The position numbers were made by a program, and so were the translations under genes. This document shows, one piece after another, positions 26,111 through 34,155 of a stretch of 64,000 nucleotides of DNA. Below the pieces are notes generated by a model. That model did not search any database. It saw only the letters and a program-made list of their open reading frames with translations, and was not told where the DNA came from. Source of the stretch: Clostridia bacterium (lineage in GTDB: Bacteria > Bacillota > Clostridia > Oscillospirales > QAKW01); NCBI GenBank assembly GCA_017937065.1, contig JAGBEI010000015.1, positions 1 through 64,000 on the forward strand, read 5' to 3'. Position 1 is the first letter of the stretch; the number at the start of each line of letters is the position of its first letter.

Positions 26111-26187
26111 TATGAGTTATGTATCTTGAAAATTCTTTTCAGGATTCCTGCAATCATGCGGGGCGGTTTTATAACGACAACTTTCAA
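26110..26187 (-). CDS. spoVM: SpoVM-like sporulation peptide (25 aa)
   Basis: TTG start at 26187 with AAGGAGG about 10 nt upstream, stop TAA at 26112-26110. The peptide begins MKVVVIKPPRMIAGILKRIF. Against B. subtilis SpoVM (26 aa) it shares Met1, Lys2, Ile6, Lys7, Pro9, Gly14 and Ile15, and has conservative Arg10, Leu16 and Lys17. Pro9 is the residue needed for curvature sensing. SpoVM is an amphipathic helix that binds the convex forespore membrane and anchors SpoIVA at the start of coat assembly. It is the last gene of a minus-strand cluster and ends at an intrinsic terminator. The short length limits certainty; the SD, Pro9 and neighbours support the call. Confidence 0.7.
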   Translation of the reverse strand: MKVVVIKPPRMIAGILKRIFKIHNS

Positions 26188-26203
26188 CTGCGGCTCTCCT
26201 CCT

Positions 26204-26353
26204 TCAGCATTTCAGCAAAAATATACCGATAACAAGCAGAACGCATGCGAATATCAGCACCAAGAAAATATCCGGAATGAATATCTGCATTATCGTGCCG
26301 AGCGAAAAGCAGGTGAGCGCCAGCCCGAAAATCTTTAAATTACGTTGATTCAT
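26204..26353 (-). CDS. Small membrane protein (49 aa)
   Basis: ATG at 26353, TGA at 26206-26204. An AAGGCGGTG site sits about 10 nt upstream. After a basic start (MNQRNLKIFGLAL) there are two hydrophobic segments, broken by FIPD, that nearly fill the rest (ending IFLLKC). That predicts a two-span or hairpin membrane peptide. It lies 16 nt upstream of the spoVM-like gene and 59 nt after the DUF4363 gene, in the same orientation. I do not recognise a family; a role in the envelope or sporulation is suggested only by position. Confidence 0.6.
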   Translation of the reverse strand: MNQRNLKIFGLALTCFSLGTIMQIFIPDIFLVLIFACVLLVIGIFLLKC

Positions 26354-26412
26354 CGTTGACACTCACCGCCTTTGCGTTCTTAACCTATATTATGCAGAAC
26401 GGCGGATATTGG

Positions 26413-26766
26413 TTAAAATATCCCGGCGTTGTGTATTTCCTGGTTGCAGATTTTCAGGCTGTTCAGTGCGCGCCTGAAATTTTTTTCGTCTTTATATTCG
26501 GCATATATTATAAGGTCACTGAGTCCCCGGCTGATTTTATCTATTAACTCGCGTGAAAAAAACAGCTCGTTGAGCACTTCTTTGCCGTCAAACCTGTCGG
26601 ATAGCTCCCTGCAAAGTCTTGCTTTTTCGTCAAAGTCCGAGCTTTGACACTGATTTATCGTCCTGTCAATGTTCCGTGCCAATGAGTTGGAATAGAATAT
26701 CTCCGAAACAGCCCCCGCAGCTACCATAACAAAGAGCAGGCTAAAGCAGATGACGCTTCTTTTCAC
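26413..26766 (-). CDS. DUF4363 family protein
   Basis: A 117-residue protein with one N-terminal membrane anchor (SVICFSLLFVMVAAGAV) and a helical extracytoplasmic part. It overlaps the DUF421 gene by 26 nt, the usual arrangement of this pair in Clostridia. Function is unknown; it is probably an accessory partner of the DUF421 membrane protein. Confidence 0.75.
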   Translation of the reverse strand: MKRSVICFSLLFVMVAAGAVSEIFYSNSLARNIDRTINQCQSSDFDEKARLCRELSDRFDGKEVLNELFFSRELIDKISRGLSDLIIYAEYKDEKNFRRALNSLKICNQEIHNAGIF

Positions 26767-27445
26767 GCTGTTTTTTCTCCTTTTTCACAATAAATGTCTT
26801 GCCGCTGCTGTCGCGCGTCAGTAAAAATATTTCCTTGGGGTCGGACACTCCCTGGGCTGCCAGCACGCGGTCAAGCCAGCCGTCCGACAGGTCTTTGGGC
26901 ATATTCTCTTTTATTATCCTGCCGTCTATTATAATATTGTCGGGCATTTCGTTTTTATCGGCGGGCTTTACCTTCATATCCTGAGGAGTAAGCGGCAGCT
27001 TTTCCGGCTTTGATATTATGCTTACGTTTCCGTTTGTCTCAAGTATCGCGTAGTCAATGTCCTCGATTTTCATTACTCCCGACGTGCGCATTGCTTCTGT
27101 CAGGTCGTCTATGGATACCCGCGCGCGTTCCATCTCATGCTGGTATATCTGACCCTTGTATACCATCACAATGGGCTTTCCGTAGAAAAAATATCGGGTT
27201 TTTATTGATTTCAGGGTAATAAGCGATATGCCCAGCTCAATCGCCGCGAGCGTGAAAATGGGCAGTATGCCGGACAGAATCGGCTGGTCGGTATCCTGTA
27301 TCGGCATGGACGCCAGCTCGGAAATAAGTATTGTAATAACAAGCTCGCTCGGCTGAAGCTCGCCTATCTGGCGCTTGCCCATTATTCTCACTGCCAGAAT
27401 TACCGCAAAATATAAGATAAAGCACCGTAAAATAATAAAAGCCAC
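26741..27445 (-). CDS. DUF421/YetF-family membrane protein
   Basis: A 234-residue protein with three N-terminal hydrophobic spans and a cytosolic YetF domain. AVRIMGKRQIGELQPSELV and DYAILETNGNVSIISKP are hallmark segments. I use the GTG at 27445: GAGGTG lies 9 nt upstream, and the protein then begins directly with the expected first membrane span. An upstream extension to 27610 would be basic and polar and would cover the end of the carboxypeptidase gene. YetF-type proteins occur in spore-formers and influence spore or envelope properties; the molecular role is unsettled. Confidence 0.85.
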   Translation of the reverse strand: MAFIILRCFILYFAVILAVRIMGKRQIGELQPSELVITILISELASMPIQDTDQPILSGILPIFTLAAIELGISLITLKSIKTRYFFYGKPIVMVYKGQIYQHEMERARVSIDDLTEAMRTSGVMKIEDIDYAILETNGNVSIISKPEKLPLTPQDMKVKPADKNEMPDNIIIDGRIIKENMPKDLSDGWLDRVLAAQGVSDPKEIFLLTRDSSGKTFIVKKEKKQREKKRHLL

Positions 27446-27465
27446 GGGGTTAATCACCTCGTGGC
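27436..27465 (-). terminator. Hairpin at the VanY/DUF421 junction
   Basis: On the minus strand AGCCACG pairs with CGTGGCT around GG/CC, followed by TTTATTATTTT. It resembles a terminator for the carboxypeptidase gene, but the stem contains the DUF421 GTG and most of its ribosome binding site, so it may also gate DUF421 translation. Confidence 0.5.
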
Positions 27466-27506
27466 TTATTTTGCACACAATTCCTTTATTTATGCAAATT
27501 TGTATT

Positions 27507-28508
27507 TTACAGTCCGGCTTCTGCCTTTGCCTCATCACGCATTTTCTCAAGCATTTCATAATACTCCTCGTAGGTAAGAGAAAGCTCTGTGCACGCCTTT
27601 GCGTGGTCAACGCCGATATAGCGGTAGTGCCACGGCTCGTATAAAAAGCCGGTTATGTCCTCCGCATCCTTGCGGTAACGCATGATAAATCCGTATTCCG
27701 CACAGTGCTCCTTCAGCCATTTGTACTCGTCGGTGCTGTCAAAGCTGTCGTCGAGATAGCCGAATTTCGAGACGATTTTCGATGAGCAGACGTCTGCCGC
27801 AAGCCCTGTGTGATGCTCGCTCGAACCGGGCGGCGCGATGTATTCGCCTGCCTTTTCTTCAGCCTGAGCCTGTGAATACCCTTCGTTCAGGTACCGCTGC
27901 GTTCTCGTTTCGAATTTATTTTTCTGAGACGCATATGTTCTGTATCCCGAGTAGAGAATAAGGTCGCTGTACCCGTCCGCCCTTGCCGCCGCCAGCATGT
28001 TTGTAAGCGCCTTTGCCGCCGTCTGCTCCATCTGATAGTCGCAGCCGGCGGGAACCGTAAGATTGTCGGGGGCGTAGTCGGAGCCGACCTTGTGCTGCTT
28101 GTTTATTAAAATCGAGTATTTTGAGCTTAAAAATGAGTCGAGATATTCATATGCCTGAGCGGCGCTCATTCCGCTTGTCAGCGAAAAGCTTTTATATCCG
28201 CTGCCGCCGTCATTTGGCTTGCCGCTTCCGTCCGATGTGTCGTTTTCGTTTGTATCCGGCTTGTCGTTTTCGTCCGGCGTGTTGTTTGTATCCGGCTTGT
28301 TGCTCTCGTCGGGTGTGTCGCTTTCGTTCGGCGTGTCGTTCTCGTTGGGAGTGTCGCTCTCGTTGGGCGTGTCGTTTTCACCCGTATCGGGCTTGCCGTT
28401 TTCGTCCGTTTTTTTGCCGCCGATAATATTTGTCGCGGATACAACCGTGACGGCGGCGATTATCAGTATAATAACGCACAGTATTGCAGTAAGCTGTTTT
28501 CTCTTCAA
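27507..28508 (-). CDS. Membrane-anchored D-Ala-D-Ala carboxypeptidase (VanY/DacY type)
   Basis: A 333-residue protein. An N-terminal transmembrane anchor (QLTAILCVIILIIAAVTVV) is followed by a 65-residue Asn/Asp/Thr/Pro repeat linker and a peptidase M15B domain. Zinc and catalytic motifs are SSEHHTGLAADV and EPWHYRYIG, and YSGYRTYASQ lies before them. It trims D-alanine from peptidoglycan stem peptides outside the membrane. I use TTG 28508, preceded by GAGGTG; a 38-residue extension upstream has no such site and no hydrophobic logic. Confidence 0.9.
   Translation of the reverse strand: MKRKQLTAILCVIILIIAAVTVVSATNIIGGKKTDENGKPDTGENDTPNESDTPNENDTPNESDTPDESNKPDTNNTPDENDKPDTNENDTSDGSGKPNDGGSGYKSFSLTSGMSAAQAYEYLDSFLSSKYSILINKQHKVGSDYAPDNLTVPAGCDYQMEQTAAKALTNMLAAARADGYSDLILYSGYRTYASQKNKFETRTQRYLNEGYSQAQAEEKAGEYIAPPGSSEHHTGLAADVCSSKIVSKFGYLDDSFDSTDEYKWLKEHCAEYGFIMRYRKDAEDITGFLYEPWHYRYIGVDHAKACTELSLTYEEYYEMLEKMRDEAKAEAGL
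28215..28400 (-). repeat. Low-complexity repeat encoding the VanY linker
   Basis: Tandem, imperfect 12-21 bp units encode NDTPNESDTPNE-type repeats. Both strands are open through it, giving spurious long frames. Units differ by point changes, so this is a coding minisatellite prone to length change. Confidence 0.75.
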
Positions 28509-28613
28509 TTTTTTCACCTCATAATCAGTATAACTTTTTTGATGTGTTTTTTCAATATATATTATAAATTTCATATTTTCTGATACAATAAATTGAGAAC
28601 GGAGAGTGTGAAA

Positions 28614-29234
28614 GTGAAGCAATATACAAAAAATTGGATGATGGCGTTTACTATATCGCTGCTTGTCTGCGCGTGCTTTGTGCTTGCGTTTATGCTGTAT
28701 CTCAATTCGCAGGGCGGCACAGCTGAGGAGCAGCCCGCGCCGAGTCAGAAAGAAACGGATGACAAAAGCGGCACGGAGGAGTTTACGGATGTACCCGACA
28801 ATGTCGGCGCCGTTTCGTTTACGGAGGATCAGATAACGGAGCTTGCGCGCAATATTTTTTCTCTTGACGGGTTTTTGAACAATGTCAGCGTAGAGTTAAA
28901 GTCGGACAGCGAAATAAAGGTCGGGGCAAAGATAAAGGATAAGGATGCGCTTTTGGAGCAGTACCCCGAGCTTGAAAAATATTCTCTTTTGCTGTCCGCC
29001 GTGGAAAACCGCAACATTGAGGTTATCGGCGGACTTTCGGATAACGGCGGAATGGCGGCATTTGAAATAGAGTCGGTCAGCGTGTCGGGCGTGCCCATTG
29101 ATAAGGGGCTTATCAGTCCGTTTATCGAGGAGGACGACTTTTCCGAGCTTTTCAGCGTGGAATACGACAGCGTTGAGGTGGACGACGGGCTGCTGGTGTT
29201 TAAAAACGGTGTGCCGGATATTCTCAAGTATTGA
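28614..29234 (+). CDS. Membrane-anchored protein of unknown function
   Basis: A 206-residue protein starting at GTG 28614, eight bases after GGAGAG. One N-terminal transmembrane segment (AFTISLLVCACFVLAFMLYL) leads into an acidic extracytoplasmic region with a linker (EEQPAPSQKETDDKSGTEE) and a mixed alpha/beta domain (EDQITELARNIFSLDGFLN, VSVELKSDSEIKVGAKI). It could be a small lipid- or wall-interacting domain; I recognise no family. It is divergent from the carboxypeptidase gene and followed by the DivIVA-like gene. Confidence 0.65.
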   Translation: MKQYTKNWMMAFTISLLVCACFVLAFMLYLNSQGGTAEEQPAPSQKETDDKSGTEEFTDVPDNVGAVSFTEDQITELARNIFSLDGFLNNVSVELKSDSEIKVGAKIKDKDALLEQYPELEKYSLLLSAVENRNIEVIGGLSDNGGMAAFEIESVSVSGVPIDKGLISPFIEEDDFSELFSVEYDSVEVDDGLLVFKNGVPDILKY

Positions 29235-29307
29235 AAAAGCAGTTGATTTTTGCCGTCCGCGATGATATACTGTTATAAATAACGGCTTTCATGCGGGGGA
29301 CTACGTA

Positions 29308-29940
29308 ATGAGTGAGATTTTCAAAACCGAATTTCGCGGCTATAACAAGCAGGACGTCGCGGATTATATAATGACGCTTAATTCTCAGATGGAGGAGCTG
29401 AAAGCGCAGCTGGACAGCAAGGAGACCGAGCTTTCCCGTCTCAGGGTTCGGGTGAGCGAGGCGGAAAATGCAGGCTCGGCGGATGCGGAAAGCGAGCTGC
29501 GCCGGCAGATTTATGCCGATGCCGAGCGCGAGCTTAGGGTAAAGCTGGAGCTGGAGCTTGAAAATAAGTACAAGCAGGACAGCGAGGGCGGCGTTTATAT
29601 CATTCGCGAGGAGCTGGATGCGCTGCGTGAAAAATCGGCGATGTACGACGAGCAGAAGGAAATGCTGGCAGAGCTTATGATAAAGGCGCGCACCGACGCG
29701 GCGGAGGTTATGAATGACGCGCAGAAGCAGTCGGGCGAGCTGCTGGAGGAGACCTTTGAGAAGATGGCGCGGCTTGAGGGCGATTTCAGGGAAATGAAAA
29801 AGAATGTTATGCTCTCGAAATCCGAAATGGATACCCGTCTTACCACAATCCGCCACTATCTTGACGATTTTACCCAGTACCTTGACCTTGCCGAAAGGGA
29901 TATCTCAAATACCGTTGAGAATTTCAAACAGAATATCTGA
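29308..29940 (+). CDS. DivIVA-like coiled-coil protein
   Basis: A 210-residue protein. The first 25 residues (FKTEFRGYNKQDVADYIMTL) match the DivIVA membrane-binding motif F-x-G-Y-x-x-x-x-V-x-x-Y. Nearly all the rest is charged coiled coil (about 25-90, 105-165 and 170-205). DivIVA-type proteins mark cell poles and division sites or organise envelope synthesis. The start has GGGGGA 8-12 nt upstream. Confidence 0.75.
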   Translation: MSEIFKTEFRGYNKQDVADYIMTLNSQMEELKAQLDSKETELSRLRVRVSEAENAGSADAESELRRQIYADAERELRVKLELELENKYKQDSEGGVYIIREELDALREKSAMYDEQKEMLAELMIKARTDAAEVMNDAQKQSGELLEETFEKMARLEGDFREMKKNVMLSKSEMDTRLTTIRHYLDDFTQYLDLAERDISNTVENFKQNI

Positions 29941-29941
29941 C

Positions 29942-30030
29942 CGAAATTGATATTTCGTTATTTTTCCCCGCTCCCGGACGCGCACGGCGCTTTGGCGCCT
30001 GCCGCCCTGTCTGCGGGGTTGTTTTTTATA
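29942..30030 (+). terminator. Two consecutive terminators before rpsB
   Basis: First, CGAAAT-TGAT-ATTTCG followed by TTATTTTT (29942-29965). Second, a longer GC hairpin closed by CCCCGC (29966) and GCGGGG (30013), with an inner GGCGC/GCGCC stem, followed by TTGTTTTTTA. They separate the DivIVA-like gene from the rpsB unit. Confidence 0.7.
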
Positions 30031-30065
30031 TCTGAAAAAGTCTGTTAAAAAATGTTTCCAAACAC

Positions 30066-30094
30066 TTGAAATTGCGGCATTTATATGATATAAT
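30066..30094 (+). promoter_or_regulatory. Promoter of rpsB-tsf
   Basis: TTGAAA (30066-30071), 17 nt, TATAAT (30089-30094). Expected start is about 30101. Confidence 0.75.
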
Positions 30095-30100
30095 AGCAAA

Positions 30101-30199
30101 CCGTAATACGCACACCTCGGTGCACGCCGCTGTTGCCGCTCTGTCGGTTTGGCGAATACGCGCCGGGTGGAGGTATAAACTAAAAAGGAGGACATTGTT
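30101..30199 (+). promoter_or_regulatory. rpsB leader, probable S2-responsive mRNA structure
   Basis: A leader of about 100 nt is GC-rich and can fold (for example CACCTCGGTG; GGCGAATACGCGCC). It ends with a second purine-rich block, GGTGGAGGTATAAAC, upstream of the true AAAAGGAGG site. Firmicute rpsB messages often carry autoregulatory leaders bound by S2; membership is inferred. Confidence 0.45.
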
Positions 30200-30943
30200 A
30201 TGTCAGTAGTTTCAATGAAACAGTTGTTGGAGGCAGGCGTTCATTTCGGACACCAGACCAGAAGATGGAACCCGAAAATGAGCGAGTACATCTTCACGGA
30301 AAGAAACGGTATTCACATCATCGACCTGCAAAAAACCGTCAAGAAAATCGAGGAAGCGTACATGTTTGTCCGCGATACGGCGGCGGCAGGCGGCACCGTT
30401 TTGTTTGTCGGCACCAAAAAGCAGGCGCAGGATTCTATCCGCGATGAGGCAAAGCGCGTTGATATGTTTTACGTCAGCGAGCGCTGGCCCGGCGGTATGC
30501 TTACAAACTTTAAAACCATCAAAAAGAGCATTCAGCGTCTGCGCCAGATAGAAAAGATGGAAGAGGACGGCACATTTGAGCTTCTGCCCAAAAAGGAAGT
30601 GCTCGGTCTCCTGCACGAAAAGGAAATTCTTGAGAAAAACTACGGCGGTATCAAGGATATGCCGAGTGCTCCGTCGGTTATGTTTGTGGTTGACCCCAAG
30701 AAGGAAAGAATTGCAATTTCGGAAGCACATTCGCTGGGTATTCCGGTTGTAGCTATTGTTGATACAAACTGCGACCCCGATGAAATCGAATATCCCATTC
30801 CCGGAAATGACGATGCTATCCGTGCGGTTAAGCTTATAGCCGAGACGATGGCAAACGCCGTTTTAGAGGGTAAACAGGGCGAGCAGCTTGAAGACGAAGC
30901 AGAAGAAGGGGCAGCCGCGGACAGCGAAGAGACTGCCGAGTAA
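30200..30943 (+). CDS. rpsB: 30S ribosomal protein S2
   Basis: A 247-residue S2. [21 protein letters not shown] at the N-terminus (core [18 protein letters not shown]) and [27 protein letters not shown] (core [18 protein letters not shown]) are canonical. The C-terminus is an acidic tail ([17 protein letters not shown]). It binds the 30S platform and S1 region. tsf follows after 19 nt. Confidence 0.98.
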   Translation: MSVVSMKQLLEAGVHFGHQTRRWNPKMSEYIFTERNGIHIIDLQKTVKKIEEAYMFVRDTAAAGGTVLFVGTKKQAQDSIRDEAKRVDMFYVSERWPGGMLTNFKTIKKSIQRLRQIEKMEEDGTFELLPKKEVLGLLHEKEILEKNYGGIKDMPSAPSVMFVVDPKKERIAISEAHSLGIPVVAIVDTNCDPDEIEYPIPGNDDAIRAVKLIAETMANAVLEGKQGEQLEDEAEEGAAADSEETAE

Positions 30944-30962
30944 TACAAAAGGAGATTGTAGT

Positions 30963-31883
30963 ATGAGCTTTACGGCAAAAGACGTCGCGGCTCTTCGCGA
31001 GAAGACAGGCTGCGGCATGATGGATTGTAAAAAAGCGCTTACGGAGGCAAACGGCGACCAGGATAAGGCTATCGAGCTTCTGCGCGAGAAGGGACTTGCC
31101 GCTCAGGCAAAAAAGGCGGGCAGAATTGCCGCCGAGGGCATGGTAAGCGTATATATTGACAAAGAAAAGAAAGTCGGAGCTATCATCGAGGTTAACTCGG
31201 AGACCGATTTTGTTGCGAAAAACGCGGAGTTTCAGGAGCTTGTAAACGGCGCGGCAAAAGCAGTTGCGGATTACAGCCCCGCCGATGTGGACGCGCTTCT
31301 CAAGTGCAAATTCAAGGACACCGAGTTTACGGTTGAGGATATACTCAGAGAAAAAATTCTCAAAATCGGCGAAAACATGAAAATCCGCAGATTTGCAAGA
31401 CTTGAGGGCGACCTTGTAAGCTACGTTCACGGCGGCGGCAGCGCAGCCTGTATCGCCAAGTTCGAGACAGGCAACGCCGACAGTGCTCAGTTCCAGGAGC
31501 TGGGCAAGAACATCTGTATGCAGGTTGTTGCAATGACTCCCGAGTATCTCTCGCCCGACGATGTTTCGGCTGAGGTTATCGAGCACGAGAAAAATATTCT
31601 TATCGCTCAGATAAAGAACGACCCCAAAACAGCAGATAAGCCCGATGCCGTCGTAGAAAAGATGGTAATGGGTAAAATCAATAAGTTTTATCAGGAAAAC
31701 TGTCTGCTCAAGCAGGCTTATGTCAAGGAGCAGAAGATATCCGTCGAGCAGTATATCGCTCAGTCGGCAAAGAGCCTTGGCTTTGATATAAAGCTCGTTT
31801 CGTTTGTAAACTACGAAAAGGGCGAGGGTCTTGAAAAGAGACAGGACGACTTTGCAGCAGAAGTCGCCAGTATGAATAAGTAA
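30963..31883 (+). CDS. tsf: Translation elongation factor Ts
   Basis: A 306-residue guanine-nucleotide exchange factor for EF-Tu. VAALREKTGCGMMDCKKALTE (core REKTGCGMMDCKKAL) and IEVNSETDFVAKN are the EF-Ts signatures. The start at 30963 follows AAAGGAG; an upstream extension lies in the rpsB tail. Usual partner of rpsB. Confidence 0.98.
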   Translation: MSFTAKDVAALREKTGCGMMDCKKALTEANGDQDKAIELLREKGLAAQAKKAGRIAAEGMVSVYIDKEKKVGAIIEVNSETDFVAKNAEFQELVNGAAKAVADYSPADVDALLKCKFKDTEFTVEDILREKILKIGENMKIRRFARLEGDLVSYVHGGGSAACIAKFETGNADSAQFQELGKNICMQVVAMTPEYLSPDDVSAEVIEHEKNILIAQIKNDPKTADKPDAVVEKMVMGKINKFYQENCLLKQAYVKEQKISVEQYIAQSAKSLGFDIKLVSFVNYEKGEGLEKRQDDFAAEVASMNK

Positions 31884-31894
31884 AAAGTTTATAT

Positions 31895-31928
31895 AAGCGA
31901 CTTCGGAATTTTCTGAAGTCGCTTTGAA
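31895..31928 (+). terminator. rpsB-tsf terminator
   Basis: A 13-bp stem (AAGCGACTTC.. with ..GAAGTCGCTT) with a weak T-tract. Confidence 0.65.
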
Positions 31929-31959
31929 AAAATTCGGGTAACTTGGAGTTGCTGACGCT

Positions 31960-33594
31960 ATGAAAAGAAAAGTCATTTCATGTATTTTGGTATTTGTACT
32001 TCTTGTTTCTATGATACCGGCGCAGGTCTTCGCGGCGCCCCGTTACGGAAATCTCCCGATATACCTCGGCTATATCGACGTTGATTATATGGCTGATGAA
32101 ATCCTGAAGGAAATTCCGACGGCGGGTAAATCACCGGTTGAAAAAATACGCGCGGTTTATGACTGGATTATTTTGCACTGCACGCGCTATGAAAACGAAT
32201 GGAACGGTACTTATTATTTTAACGAGAGTGCGGTCGCCGAAAAATCGGCGGCATATGCCGACAGAATGAAAGCAAATGTCGAGAGCGGCAAGGCTGTTTT
32301 GAGAGAAGAGCTAACATCATATTTCAATACGTACAGTCCGTTTGACACTCAGTGGGCGGTCGGTGCTTATGCTTATAATATGATGCTGACGCGCAACGGA
32401 AACTGTGTTCACTATGCAGCTCTGCTTACGGTGCTGCTGGGGCATCTGGGCTTTGACTGCCGTATTATAGAGGGCGACTTTATTAATGCCGACGGCTCGA
32501 CCTATATGCACAAATGGAATTATGTGCTTGTCGACGGTCAGTATTACTGGCTCGATGTGCGCATGGATCATGCCAATTATGCAAGAACGGGCAAAATTAA
32601 TTATCAGTATTTTATGATAACCGATTTGGCAAGGTGGGAGCGCTCTCACAGCTGGGACCATTCCTATTCCGACGTCCTCGGACAGAATGCCGCCGCGGTT
32701 GCCGCGCTTTACAATGAAACAGCGGTTAAATACGAAACGGCAAAGCTCATAACGGTACAGGCATCGCGGTCGGGCGCCGCGTCGGGCGGCGGCAAGTACT
32801 TTATTGACGATACCGCCGGTCTTACGGCAGTGTCAGACAGCGGAAAGCCGTTTGTCGGCTGGTATGACCAATGGGGAAACCTTGTGAGCACGGACAGCTA
32901 TTATGAATTTACCGTAAAAAACAACGCGACGTATTACGCGCTGTTTGAAGGCGATGTTTTTGCGGATATTCCCGCCGGCTCCTGGTATCTTGAAGCTGCG
33001 CTTGAGGCGTACGAGCGCGGGTATGTAAACGGCATGACAGCCGCCACCTTTGAGGGCAAGGGACAGTTTACCCGTGCTATGGTTGCGACCGTTCTGGCGC
33101 GCATGGCGGGCGACGATATTACGGGCTTGCCGAAATCTCCGTTTGCCGACGTGCCGGACGGCGCGTGGTATACGGACGCGGTAAACTGGGCGTATGAAAA
33201 CGGCATTGTGCTCGGTCGCACTCAGACTTCTTTTGCGCCCAAGGAGCAGGTTACGCGCCAGGAATTTCTCACAATGGCGGTGCGCTACCTTAAATCCAAG
33301 GGCTTTGAGGCGCAGCCGGCGGACATGACTTACAGCGACAGGGCGGACATTTCCGATTATGCCGTCGAGACAATGGGCATTGCGCAGGCGATAGGTCTTA
33401 TAGACGGCTATCCCGACGGCACGATTAAGCCGCGCGGCGTGCTTACCCGCGCCGAGGGTACGACAATAGTGCTTCGCCTTGCGGATTATATGGAAAAAAA
33501 CAGTCCCGCGCAGGATACGCCGGACGGCGGACAGCAAACATTAAATCCCGATGATACATCGTCTTTTGACGGTACGGAAACGGTATCGGAATAA
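31960..33594 (+). CDS. S-layer-anchored transglutaminase-like protein with SLH domains
   Basis: A 544-residue secreted protein. Signal peptide 1-25 (cleavage after AQVFA), then a transglutaminase/protease-like domain about 40-240. Its Cys lies in TRNGNCVHYAALLTVLL, its His in MHKWNYVLV and its Asp in YYWLDVRMD. A short repeat-like module follows (FVGWYDQWGNLVS, InlB-type). Three SLH domains come next, about 325-505 (FADIPAGSWYLEAALEAYERG, core SWYLEAALEAYERGYVNGM; FADVPDGAWYTDAVNWAYENG). The tail is Pro/Asp-rich. SLH domains bind pyruvylated wall polymers, so it sits on the cell surface. It may cross-link or cleave surface proteins. Confidence 0.85.
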   Translation: MKRKVISCILVFVLLVSMIPAQVFAAPRYGNLPIYLGYIDVDYMADEILKEIPTAGKSPVEKIRAVYDWIILHCTRYENEWNGTYYFNESAVAEKSAAYADRMKANVESGKAVLREELTSYFNTYSPFDTQWAVGAYAYNMMLTRNGNCVHYAALLTVLLGHLGFDCRIIEGDFINADGSTYMHKWNYVLVDGQYYWLDVRMDHANYARTGKINYQYFMITDLARWERSHSWDHSYSDVLGQNAAAVAALYNETAVKYETAKLITVQASRSGAASGGGKYFIDDTAGLTAVSDSGKPFVGWYDQWGNLVSTDSYYEFTVKNNATYYALFEGDVFADIPAGSWYLEAALEAYERGYVNGMTAATFEGKGQFTRAMVATVLARMAGDDITGLPKSPFADVPDGAWYTDAVNWAYENGIVLGRTQTSFAPKEQVTRQEFLTMAVRYLKSKGFEAQPADMTYSDRADISDYAVETMGIAQAIGLIDGYPDGTIKPRGVLTRAEGTTIVLRLADYMEKNSPAQDTPDGGQQTLNPDDTSSFDGTETVSE

Positions 33595-33621
33595 ATTGTA
33601 CAGAACAGGGAGTAAATCTTT

Positions 33622-34143
33622 ATGGCAAAAGAAATAAATAAAACGGAAAACGAAAAGGTAGTAAAGCTTACCGCTCAGGGCAAGCAGAAAATCGAAGAGG
33701 AGCTTTTGGAGCTTCGCACCGTAAAGCGTAAGGAGATTGCGGAAAAAATCAAGCTCGCGCGCTCCTACGGCGACCTTTCGGAAAACAGCGAATACGACGA
33801 GGCGAAAAATGAGCAGGCTATGGTGGAGGCAAAGATTGCCGAGCTGGAGCAGACGCTGAAAATCGCCGTGGTTATCGACGAAAACAGCGCGGAGTCCGCA
33901 GATAAAATCCGCCACGGTTCGGTTGTAAAAATCCAGTTTACCGATACCAAGGAAACAAAGGTTGTTGAGATTGTAAATTCCTATGACGTTGTAAACTCCG
34001 GCGGTGTCGGCGGCGATACCGTGAAGGTATCCGAGGACAGCCCGATAGGCAGTGCGCTTATCGGCAAAAAGGCGGGCAGCCGCGTGACTGCCGAGGCGCC
34101 TGTCGGTACGGTAAAAATAAAAGTTATGGAAATCGTAAAATAA
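33622..34143 (+). CDS. greA: Transcription elongation factor GreA
   Basis: A 173-residue factor that rescues backtracked RNA polymerase. The N-terminal coiled coil has ARSYGDLSENSEYDEAKNEQ, including the acidic tip residues. The C-terminal FKBP-like domain ends SPIGSALIGKKAGSRVT. AGGGAG precedes the ATG. It is upstream of lysS by 12 nt, a common Firmicute pairing. Confidence 0.96.
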   Translation: MAKEINKTENEKVVKLTAQGKQKIEEELLELRTVKRKEIAEKIKLARSYGDLSENSEYDEAKNEQAMVEAKIAELEQTLKIAVVIDENSAESADKIRHGSVVKIQFTDTKETKVVEIVNSYDVVNSGGVGGDTVKVSEDSPIGSALIGKKAGSRVTAEAPVGTVKIKVMEIVK

Positions 34144-34155
34144 GCGGAGAAAAAT

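Noticed and set aside
25960-26160. 54-codon plus-strand frame starting MKTYGCNYRF
   Set aside because: No ribosome binding site, and it reads straight through a 17-bp terminator hairpin and the oppositely oriented spoVM-like gene.
28215-28400. CRISPR-like array
   Set aside because: The repeats are short, contiguous, in frame and without spacers; they encode the VanY linker. No cas genes occur in the window.
30834-31976. A 380-codon minus-strand frame across rpsB-tsf
   Set aside because: It covers the 3' end of rpsB, all of tsf and the terminator; the plus-strand genes are certain.
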